Source: an uncultured Flavobacteriales bacterium (GTDB lineage Bacteria > Bacteroidota > Bacteroidia > Flavobacteriales_D > Crocinitomicaceae). Taken from it: DNA of 64,000 nt. Positions 53,400-60,233 of the stretch are shown here, in pieces; the stretch's first letter is position 1; each line of letters begins with the position of its first letter. The stretch covers positions 186,001 to 250,000 of the forward strand of contig CAJXJK010000004.1 in NCBI GenBank assembly GCA_913054135.1, given 5' to 3'. Made by a program: the position numbers and the translations under genes. A model generated the notes under the pieces. That model ran no database searches. It had not been told where the DNA came from and saw only the letters and a program-made list of their open reading frames with translations.

Positions 53400-53849
53400 A
53401 TGAGTTTAAGCCGAAAAGAATATGTAGCAATCTGTCAAACATGTGTAAAACGAAAGTTTGATAAAAAAATAGGATTGGTTTGCTCACTCACGGGCGAATA
53501 TGCCGACTTTGAAGATGAATGTAAAGATCTTGAAATTGATCAGTTAGCCCAAAAACGAGAAGAGCGTCTTGTAAAGCAAAAAGAGGAGATGCAGCAGGAC
53601 AATTCTGCCGCCTTTGGTTCAGAAAAAACTATGATGCAAAGTGGCGGCTGGGGAGGCCTACTAATGATTATTGGTGGTGTTGCTTGGTTGGTCGGCGGAC
53701 TTGCTCTTGATAGAATATTCTTTTACCCATTCTTCTTAATCATTGGTGGAATTATCGTGCTCGTTAAGGCTGGAATCAACAAGAGCAAAGAGATGGCTAA
53801 GCCAGACACTTCTGATATTTTGGATGAAGATTTTGACGAAATCATTTAG
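53400..53849 (+). CDS. four-cysteine, two-helix membrane protein (first of a pair)
   Basis: A 149-residue protein. Near the N-terminus four cysteines, C12, C15, C28 and C41, have spacing C-x2-C-x12-C-x12-C in ICQTCVKRKFDKK and GLVCSLTGEYADFEDEC, a likely zinc or metal site. A Glu/Lys/Gln-rich linker follows (KREERLVKQKEEMQQ), then two helices at about 78-98 and 103-120 (LLMIIGGVAWLVGGLAL and FFLIIGGIIVLVKAG). The same layout and cysteine spacing occur in the next gene, so they are paralogues. I have seen short conserved Bacteroidota proteins of this type but recall no function. Confidence 0.7.
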   Translation: MSLSRKEYVAICQTCVKRKFDKKIGLVCSLTGEYADFEDECKDLEIDQLAQKREERLVKQKEEMQQDNSAAFGSEKTMMQSGGWGGLLMIIGGVAWLVGGLALDRIFFYPFFLIIGGIIVLVKAGINKSKEMAKPDTSDILDEDFDEII

Positions 53850-53854
53850 GTAGC

Positions 53855-54301
53855 ATGTATCAATACGAAAGTTGTAAGAGGTGCACCAACCGTAAAATGA
53901 GTAGAACAGAAGGTATCCTTTGTGGACTCACTGATGCGAAACCTACTTTCGAAGATGAGTGTCCAGATTACAATGAAGACGAAGCTCAAGTAGCAAGACT
54001 AGAGAGATTTGAGAAACAACACAATCCTGAAGAAGTTAATAAAGAAAGTATCTATCGCTATTTAACGGCAGGTATACCGCTCTTTTTGGTTGGATTCTGT
54101 TTCATGTTTTTACCCCTATTAAATATGGGAATTGGATTTCTCCAAGTTGTTGGTGGAATTGCGACATTGATTGGCTTGCTCTTAATTATTCTCTCTGTCG
54201 TGAAGACGACAAGTAATGTGGTTAATCATGACAATAGCAAGAATAAAAAAGGAGTTCCAGAGGAATCTAAGCCTCAATCTGATGACCTTGAAATTTATTA
54301 A
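53855..54301 (+). CDS. four-cysteine, two-helix membrane protein (second of a pair)
   Basis: A 148-residue paralogue of the preceding protein, 5 bases after it. Cysteines C7, C10, C23 and C36 keep the same C-x2-C-x12-C-x12-C spacing, in ESCKRCTNRKMSR and GILCGLTDAKPTFEDECPD. The two helices are at about 68-86 and 92-113 (GIPLFLVGFCFMFLPLL, FLQVVGGIATLIGLLLIILSVV). The tail is polar (NNKKGVPEESKPQSDDLE-like). Little sequence identity outside the motifs suggests an old duplication. Role unknown; it probably shares the MoxR transcript. Confidence 0.7.
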   Translation: MYQYESCKRCTNRKMSRTEGILCGLTDAKPTFEDECPDYNEDEAQVARLERFEKQHNPEEVNKESIYRYLTAGIPLFLVGFCFMFLPLLNMGIGFLQVVGGIATLIGLLLIILSVVKTTSNVVNHDNSKNKKGVPEESKPQSDDLEIY

Positions 54302-54314
54302 ATGTCATTCGGTA

Positions 54315-54344
54315 TTGCCTAAAATTAGCTTTTCACTATCTTTG
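54315..54344 (+). promoter_or_regulatory. promoter of purB
   Basis: TTG at 54315-54317 and TATCTTTG at 54337-54344 are separated by 19 bases: an exact Bacteroidota promoter (TTG-N19-TAnnTTTG). The transcript would begin about 20 bases before the purB ATG. Confidence 0.65.
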
Positions 54345-54369
54345 CCATTTATTTTAAACCCCTAATCGA

Positions 54370-55719
54370 ATGAATACCTTAACAGCAATTTCTCCAATTG
54401 ACGGGAGATACAGATCAAAAGTTGAAAACTTAGGAAGCTATTTTTCAGAGTATGCCTTAATCAAGTACAGAGTTCTTGTTGAGATTGAGTACTTCATTGG
54501 ATTAACCAAAGAAAACATTGGTGCACTTTCTGACTTTCCTGAAGGGAAAGAAGATGCTTTAAGGGCTATTTATAAGCAGTTTACTGAAGATGATGCTGCT
54601 GAGATTAAAGAAATTGAAAAGACCACAAATCATGATGTTAAGGCTGTTGAGTATTTCATTAAAGGAAAACTAGCCGCTTTAGGATTGTCAAAATTCGAAG
54701 AGTTTATTCATTTCGGATTAACATCTCAAGATATCAATAACACTGCTGTTCCTTTATCACTTAAAGAAGCTGTGCAAAACGAATACATTCCATTATTGGA
54801 TGATTTAATGATGACCTTAAATGAGTTCTCACAAGAATGGAAAGACATTCCTATGCTTGCTAGAACACACGGTCAACCGGCCTCTCCTACTCGATTAGGA
54901 AAAGAGATTTATGTTTTTGTTGAGCGTCTTGACATCCAAAAGCAACAACTTTTAGCGGTACCTTTCTCTGCTAAGTTTGGTGGAGCGACAGGAAACATGA
55001 ATGCGCATTACGTGGCTTACCCTGAAATTGATTGGGTAAACTTTGCAAACAACTTCGTAAACAACACTCTTCAAATTGACAGAAGCCAGACAACAACTCA
55101 AATTGAGCACTACGATAACGCAGCTGCATTGTTTGATGCTATGAAGCGTATCAACTCAATCATTCTTGATTTAGATAGAGACATGTGGACTTATGTTTCA
55201 ATGGATTATTTCAAACAAAAAATTAAAGAAGGAGAAATTGGATCGTCTGCTATGCCTCATAAAGTAAATCCTATCGACTTCGAAAACTCAGAAGGAAACT
55301 TAGGAATTGCTAATGCTTTATTAGAACATCTTGCAGCAAAACTTCCGGTTTCAAGATTACAAAGAGATTTAACTGACTCAACCGTATTAAGAAATGTTGG
55401 GATGCCAATGGCACATACATTAATCGCCTTCAAATCTACTCTTAAAGGTTTAAGCAAACTATTACTTAATGGCGACAAATTGAATGCTGATTTAGAGCAA
55501 AACTGGGCAGTAGTGGCTGAAGCTATTCAAACAGTTTTAAGAAGAGAAGGATACCCTAAGCCTTACGAAGCCTTAAAAGGATTGACTAGAACCAATGCGT
55601 CTATTACAAAAGAATCGATAAGTGAATTCATTGAGACTTTAGATGTTTCAGATGCTATCAAAGCTGAATTAAGAGAAATTAATCCTCAAAACTTTACTGG
55701 GATTAACATGGTGAGCTAG
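54370..55719 (+). CDS. purB: adenylosuccinate lyase
   Basis: A 449-residue lyase acting twice in purine synthesis (SAICAR to AICAR and adenylosuccinate to AMP). The fumarase-superfamily signature GSSAMPHKVNPIDFEN is present near residue 296, with the catalytic Ser loop, and TSQDINNTAVPL near residue 119 and RTHGQPASPTRLGKE near residue 165 supply other active-site residues. The N-terminus SPIDGRYRSKVENL is typical of the E. coli-like type. It has its own promoter and ends 24 bases before the anti-sigma gene (convergent). Confidence 0.97.
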   Translation: MNTLTAISPIDGRYRSKVENLGSYFSEYALIKYRVLVEIEYFIGLTKENIGALSDFPEGKEDALRAIYKQFTEDDAAEIKEIEKTTNHDVKAVEYFIKGKLAALGLSKFEEFIHFGLTSQDINNTAVPLSLKEAVQNEYIPLLDDLMMTLNEFSQEWKDIPMLARTHGQPASPTRLGKEIYVFVERLDIQKQQLLAVPFSAKFGGATGNMNAHYVAYPEIDWVNFANNFVNNTLQIDRSQTTTQIEHYDNAAALFDAMKRINSIILDLDRDMWTYVSMDYFKQKIKEGEIGSSAMPHKVNPIDFENSEGNLGIANALLEHLAAKLPVSRLQRDLTDSTVLRNVGMPMAHTLIAFKSTLKGLSKLLLNGDKLNADLEQNWAVVAEAIQTVLRREGYPKPYEALKGLTRTNASITKESISEFIETLDVSDAIKAELREINPQNFTGINMVS

Positions 55720-55743
55720 AAAAGCTTTACTTAATTAGCAATA

Positions 55744-55980
55744 TTACTGCTGAGCAATAGAAGATTTCATTTCGGTTTTTTCATTATCAGAAAGCGAAGT
55801 ATCAGCATGATCTGAATTAGCCGATTTAATGATAGAATTTAGAGGAGTCACGTCCTTTTCATATCCTTTGCAACATTTACACATCATAAGATGGAATCTT
55901 AAACTAAATCGCTTCATGAAGGGAAGTTTTTCAAACTCTTCCTTTTCCATCATAGCTCCCGCTTCATTGCACTTCATCAT
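55744..55980 (-). CDS. soluble zinc-finger anti-sigma factor
   Basis: A 78-residue protein. It has the ZAS zinc motif of anti-sigma factors: C4, then H30-x3-C34-x2-C37 in FHLMMCKCCKG, with 25 residues between the first Cys and His as in RsrA-type proteins. No membrane helix follows, only about 35 polar residues. It starts at ATG 55980 in overlap with the sigma factor stop (ATGATGA), so both are made from one transcript and the partner is the sigma factor upstream. It should hold that sigma factor inactive until zinc or redox changes release it. Confidence 0.8.
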   Translation of the reverse strand: MMKCNEAGAMMEKEEFEKLPFMKRFSLRFHLMMCKCCKGYEKDVTPLNSIIKSANSDHADTSLSDNEKTEMKSSIAQQ

Positions 55981-56537
55981 GAGTTAAACCATTTTAATTC
56001 CAAGCAGTCTCTCAATTGTACTTTAGCTCGGTGAATTATTACCCACAAATTTGACGCGGTTATTTCATGCTCCTTACAAACCTCTTCACTTTTCTTTTCT
56101 TCAACCAATTTATCAATCACTATCCCTTTCCATTTATCAGGAAGATCTTGGATGCAACCCATTATTGCTGCCCTAAGCTCTTTGTTGTCGTAATTAATTT
56201 CAATCTCTGAGACGGCACCTTTGTTTTGACGTTCAATAATTTTTGATTCGCCGGTCTCGCTATCAGTTCCTAAAGCAGACATAGGTCTCGTTTGTCGTGA
56301 CTCTTGTTTTCTCCAATGATCAATAATTTTTCTTTTGAGGATTGAAAAGAGCCAGGTTTTAACCGTACTTTTTCCTTGAAAATTATCTAAGCCTTTGATT
56401 GCCGAAACAAAAGTATCTTGAACCAGATCTTTCGCCATTTCATGATCATTCACTCTCGTAACTGAGAAGTTATAGAGCATGTCTGAATAGTCATCTACCC
56501 AAGTTGAAGTGTCAATCGTTTGTTCGGCCTTTGGCAT
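55977..56537 (-). CDS. ECF sigma factor
   Basis: A 186-residue sigma factor with regions 2 and 4 only. Region 2: ATG at 56537, then DLVQDTFVSAIKGLDNFQG and TVKTWLFSILKRKIIDHWRKQ. Region 4 lies near residues 130-175: LPDKWKGIVIDKLVEEKKSEEVCKEHEITASNLWVIIHRAKVQLRD contains the helix-turn-helix. It overlaps the ZAS anti-sigma gene and lies 66 bases downstream of TspO. Likely regulon: redox or light stress, judged only from the neighbours. Confidence 0.92.
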   Translation of the reverse strand: MPKAEQTIDTSTWVDDYSDMLYNFSVTRVNDHEMAKDLVQDTFVSAIKGLDNFQGKSTVKTWLFSILKRKIIDHWRKQESRQTRPMSALGTDSETGESKIIERQNKGAVSEIEINYDNKELRAAIMGCIQDLPDKWKGIVIDKLVEEKKSEEVCKEHEITASNLWVIIHRAKVQLRDCLELKWFNS

Positions 56538-56603
56538 AGTTCAAGTTTAGGTATTATTAAGAATCATTCCAAATAATTAAGGATGAATGGTTGTCACAAA
56601 AAC

Positions 56604-57074
56604 TTAAGGATTATTGAAAAGGAAATAGGCGTTTAATGAAGTGGCGATACACAACCAAATCAAATATGGGAAAACCAATACAGACCAAGACTTCAGCTCA
56701 CTTTTATTCGCCCAAACAAAGTAAAACAAGAGCAAGGTCAATAATGAGATTACTACCAGAGATATTGCCACTTGATGCTGCCAAAAGAAGAGTGGGTTCC
56801 ATGCTATATTCAACAAAGTCAGTAGAATATATAGATTTATGTTTCTTTTAGACTTGTTTTTAGACAGCTTTGCCATGTAAACAGAAAAGCAAGCCATTAT
56901 TGTAAACCAAGCTGCTCCAAAAACCCATCCGGGCGGAGTCCATGGCGCTTGATTTGCATTTTGATACCATTGAGAACTTGGACCCTCTGACATCAGAAAG
57001 GCCCCAAGAGCAAGTGCTCCGAAGTTGATGATTGTAAAAATCAAAAGTCGTAACCAAAAACTTAATGCATTCAT
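56604..57074 (-). CDS. TspO/MBR family protein
   Basis: A 156-residue membrane protein with five helices. The family words are NFGALALG near residue 19, QAPWTPPGWVFGAAW near residue 43, NIAWNPLFFWQHQ near residue 89 and YLIWLCIATSLNAYF at the end. TspO binds tetrapyrroles and cholesterol-like molecules; in bacteria it affects porphyrin and stress responses. The gene is upstream of an ECF sigma/anti-sigma pair on the same strand (66 bases apart) and may be under the same control. A terminator of the fad operon precedes it. Confidence 0.92.
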   Translation of the reverse strand: MNALSFWLRLLIFTIINFGALALGAFLMSEGPSSQWYQNANQAPWTPPGWVFGAAWFTIMACFSVYMAKLSKNKSKRNINLYILLTLLNIAWNPLFFWQHQVAISLVVISLLTLLLFYFVWANKSELKSWSVLVFPYLIWLCIATSLNAYFLFNNP

Positions 57075-57104
57075 ACTAATAGAACAAGGTTGAAATGTTA
57101 TTGT

Positions 57105-57142
57105 TTAAATAAAAAAGGCCCTTCCCATAAGAGAAGAGCCTT
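57105..57142 (-). terminator. terminator of the fad operon
   Basis: On the minus strand AAGGCTCTTCTC pairs with GGGAAGGGCCTT (two G-U pairs) around a TTAT loop, then TTTTTATTT. It follows the fadE stop codon by about 20 bases and precedes TspO. Confidence 0.8.
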
Positions 57143-57162
57143 CAATTTAAATCAAAAAGTGT

Positions 57163-58965
57163 TTACTGATTTATTGCATCAGAAAAACAGTATTCGTTCT
57201 TATCTATCAACTTAGCTGCGATCGCTTGTCTCGCATCTTTAGTGTTGAAAGGCTGAACTTTTGTAAATCTCTTAAGTCCCATCATCATCATTCTCAACTC
57301 ATCATCAGCAACAAATCCCATTAAAGCATCTTTACCATGTTTGTTGATAGCATCAGCTGCATCAAAGATGTATGTCTTAACCATTGCAATGTAAATTGCG
57401 CTAGCCTCTTCACCTTTAGCCTGAACCATTTTTTCAACTCTTAGCATAGCTGATTCTGCAGCATATACATAGTTTACCATATCAGCAACATTCATTAAGA
57501 TTTCTTGTTGCTTAGCTAATTCCATCATCAGTTTTTGAGCTGCTGTACCAGCAACCATCAATACTGCTTTTTTGAAATTCTTAATTACTTTCTTTTCTTC
57601 AGCAAATAACTCTGTTGAAGGATCTTCAAAGTCAGGAATACTCATTAACTCATTAGCAACTGCCATAGCAGGTCCCATTAAGTCTAATTCACCCTTCATT
57701 GCTTTCTTAAGGATCATATCAACCGTTAACATTCTGTTGATTTCGTTCGTTCCTTCAAAAATCTTGTTAATTCTAGCATCTCTGTATGCTCTCTCAACTG
57801 CAGATTCTGCAGAGAATCCCATTCCACCATGAATTTGAACACCTTCATCAACGACAAAATCTAATACTTCAGATCCGATAACCTTTAAGATGGCACATTC
57901 AGCAGCAAATTGCTCAATTCCTTTAAGAGTTGCTTTTTGCTTATCCATTCCGCCAGCTTCTAAAGCTTTGATAGCGTTATCAATATCAGCTCCACATCTA
58001 TAAACTGCAGATTCTAATACAAATGTTCTAATTGATTGCTCAGCTAATTTGTGACGGATTGCTCCGTACTTAGAAATTGGTCTTCCGAACTGCTCTCTTT
58101 CGTTAGCATATTTTACTGAGTAATTAATAGTCTCTTTTGATCCTCCTAATACACCAGCACCTAATTTAATACGTCCGATATTCAAGATATTCAATGCGAT
58201 TTTAAATCCGCCTTCTCTCTCTCCTAAAAGGTTTTCAGCAGGGATTACACAGTTATTAAAGAATACTTGTCTAGTTGACGATCCTTTAATACCCATCTTC
58301 TTTTCTTCAGGATTTAATGAGATTCCTTCTGTACCGCCTTCAACGATAAATCCAGTTAATTTTTCATCATCTCCAATTTTAGCGAATACTGTGAACACAT
58401 CTGCAAATCCCGCATTTGTGATCCACATTTTCTGTCCAGTGATTGAATATGTTTTTCCATCATCAGATAAAACAGCTTTTGTTTTTCCTGAATTTGCATC
58501 AGAACCCGAAGAAGGCTCAGTTAAACAATAAGCCGCTTTCCATTCACCTGAAGCTAATTTGGGAATGTACTTTTGCTTTTGCTCTTCAGTTCCGTAATAA
58601 AGAATTGGTAAAGTACCGATTCCTGTATGCGCTCCGTAAGCTACAGAGAAAGAATTTCCTCTTCCTAAATACTCAGTAGCTAATAAAGAAGTTGGGAAAT
58701 CAACACCCATTCCTCCTAAATCTTCAGGGACTGACATTCCTAACATTCCAAGCTCACCTGCTTTCTCCATCTTAGTTTGCATAAGACCTTCTTGCATGCT
58801 TTCAATTGCTTCTTTATCTGGGTCAATTTCTTGACGGATAAAATCTAAACAAGTTTGAGCAATCATTCTTTGCTCTTCAGTATATTCTTCAGGAGTATAG
58901 ATTTCAGAATATTCTGATTCTCTAATTAAAAATTCTGCTCCTTTAATTGGCTGTTTCTCTTCCAT
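57163..58965 (-). CDS. fadE: acyl-CoA dehydrogenase (FadE-like)
   Basis: A 600-residue acyl-CoA dehydrogenase that puts the first double bond into acyl-CoA, passing electrons to ETF. It has the core domains (CLTEPSSGSDANSGKTKAV near residue 150, KMWITNAGFADVFTVFAK near residue 178) and the catalytic base in IFEGTNEINRML near residue 397, plus a C-terminal extension to about 600 residues as in B. subtilis FadE. It follows fadA by 12 bases and ends the operon. No ETF genes are nearby. Confidence 0.95.
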   Translation of the reverse strand: MEEKQPIKGAEFLIRESEYSEIYTPEEYTEEQRMIAQTCLDFIRQEIDPDKEAIESMQEGLMQTKMEKAGELGMLGMSVPEDLGGMGVDFPTSLLATEYLGRGNSFSVAYGAHTGIGTLPILYYGTEEQKQKYIPKLASGEWKAAYCLTEPSSGSDANSGKTKAVLSDDGKTYSITGQKMWITNAGFADVFTVFAKIGDDEKLTGFIVEGGTEGISLNPEEKKMGIKGSSTRQVFFNNCVIPAENLLGEREGGFKIALNILNIGRIKLGAGVLGGSKETINYSVKYANEREQFGRPISKYGAIRHKLAEQSIRTFVLESAVYRCGADIDNAIKALEAGGMDKQKATLKGIEQFAAECAILKVIGSEVLDFVVDEGVQIHGGMGFSAESAVERAYRDARINKIFEGTNEINRMLTVDMILKKAMKGELDLMGPAMAVANELMSIPDFEDPSTELFAEEKKVIKNFKKAVLMVAGTAAQKLMMELAKQQEILMNVADMVNYVYAAESAMLRVEKMVQAKGEEASAIYIAMVKTYIFDAADAINKHGKDALMGFVADDELRMMMMGLKRFTKVQPFNTKDARQAIAAKLIDKNEYCFSDAINQ

Positions 58966-58977
58966 TTCAATTTGATA

Positions 58978-60159
58978 TTATAATATTTCTAATACACCAG
59001 CTGCACCTTGACCTGTACCTACGCACATAGTAACAACTCCGTATTTTTGATCTCTTCTTTTTAACTCATTAATGATTTGTACCGAAAGTTTTGCTCCAGT
59101 ACATCCAAGCGGATGACCTAATGCAATTGCACCTCCATTAACATTCACGATATCTGGATTAACACCAGTTTCTTGGATTACTGCTAGAGATTGTGAAGCA
59201 AATGCTTCATTCAACTCAAACAAATCAATGTCATTCATTTTCAATCCTGCCATTTCAATCGCTCCAGGAATAGCTTCAACTGGTCCGATTCCCATAATTC
59301 TAGGTTGAACACCAACAACTTTGTATGAAATCAATCTAGCAATTGGCTCAAGATTTAACTTCTTCACCATCTCTTCAGACATCATCAAACAAAATGCAGC
59401 ACCATCAGACATTTGCGAAGAGTTACCAGCAGTAACGGTTCCGCCCTGCATGAAAACAGGCTTTAATCTTGCTAATGCCTCAATTGTAGTTCCTTTTCTT
59501 GGTCCTTCATCAGAAGCAATGTTATTCACTCTTTCAGCTCTTTTTCCGTTAGCATCAACATAAACTTCATCAACAGCAACAGGAATTATGTCATTGACAA
59601 ACTTTCCTTCTTCTTGCGCTTTCAATGCTTTCATGTGAGAATTGAACGCAAATTCATCTTGCATTTCTCTAGTAATCTTGTACTTCTCAGCAACTGCCTC
59701 AGCTGTGTTTCCCATTCCCCAATACCAATCGGCATGTTCTTTAGAAACTTTGGCATTTGGCACTACTCTCCATCCACCCATTGCAATGGCTGACATTGAT
59801 TCAGTTCCACCAGCAATAACAACATCAGCTAAACCAGCTTCAATCTTTGCTTTTGCAATGGCCATTGTCTCAATTCCTGAAGAACAATATCTGTTTACTG
59901 TCATTCCTGGAACTTTGTCAGTATCTAATCCCATTAAAGAAATAAATCTACCTACGTTAAGTCCTTGCTCTGCCTCTGGCATTGCGTTACCAACAATAAC
60001 ATCATCAATAAGTGCCGGATCCAAATCTGGAACTTCACTCATGATTTTTTTAATTACGTCTGCCGCTAAATCATCAGGTCTTGAAAATCTAAAACCTCCT
60101 TTATTAGCTTTACCTACTGCTGTTCTGTAGGCTTTTACGATATATGCTTGTGTACTCAT
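58978..60159 (-). CDS. fadA: acetyl-CoA acyltransferase (thiolase, FadA)
   Basis: A 393-residue thiolase, the last step of beta-oxidation. Cysteines and His of the active site are present: Cys92 in NRYCSSGIE, His349 in GGAIALGHPLGCTGA and Cys379 in TMCVGTGQGAAG. Length and sequence agree with FadA-type degradative thiolases. It stands 12 bases before fadE and 74 bases after fadN; that gap holds a repeat of CGTTTTT-like units (60166-60200). Confidence 0.96.
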   Translation of the reverse strand: MSTQAYIVKAYRTAVGKANKGGFRFSRPDDLAADVIKKIMSEVPDLDPALIDDVIVGNAMPEAEQGLNVGRFISLMGLDTDKVPGMTVNRYCSSGIETMAIAKAKIEAGLADVVIAGGTESMSAIAMGGWRVVPNAKVSKEHADWYWGMGNTAEAVAEKYKITREMQDEFAFNSHMKALKAQEEGKFVNDIIPVAVDEVYVDANGKRAERVNNIASDEGPRKGTTIEALARLKPVFMQGGTVTAGNSSQMSDGAAFCLMMSEEMVKKLNLEPIARLISYKVVGVQPRIMGIGPVEAIPGAIEMAGLKMNDIDLFELNEAFASQSLAVIQETGVNPDIVNVNGGAIALGHPLGCTGAKLSVQIINELKRRDQKYGVVTMCVGTGQGAAGVLEIL

Positions 60160-60165
60160 ATTTAA

Positions 60166-60200
60166 TTCGTTTTTCGTTTTTTCGTTTTCCGTTTTTCGAA
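60166..60200. repeat. CGTTTTT-like repeat between fadN and fadA
   Basis: Four or five degenerate copies of a 7-8 base unit, TTCGTTTT, on the plus strand (60166-60200), flanked by TAATTCG and CGAATTA arms. On the coding strand of the operon it reads as runs of CGAAAAA. It fills much of the 74-base gap between fadN and fadA and could be a weak processing site or chance slippage. Confidence 0.5.
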
Positions 60201-60233
60201 TTAAGACTCGACAAACGAAGTACGAAACACGAT

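Noticed and set aside
59642-60130. 162-codon ORF on the plus strand
   Set aside because: Antisense shadow of the thiolase gene; the Ser/Ala/Ile-rich sequence reflects the codon pattern of the opposite strand.
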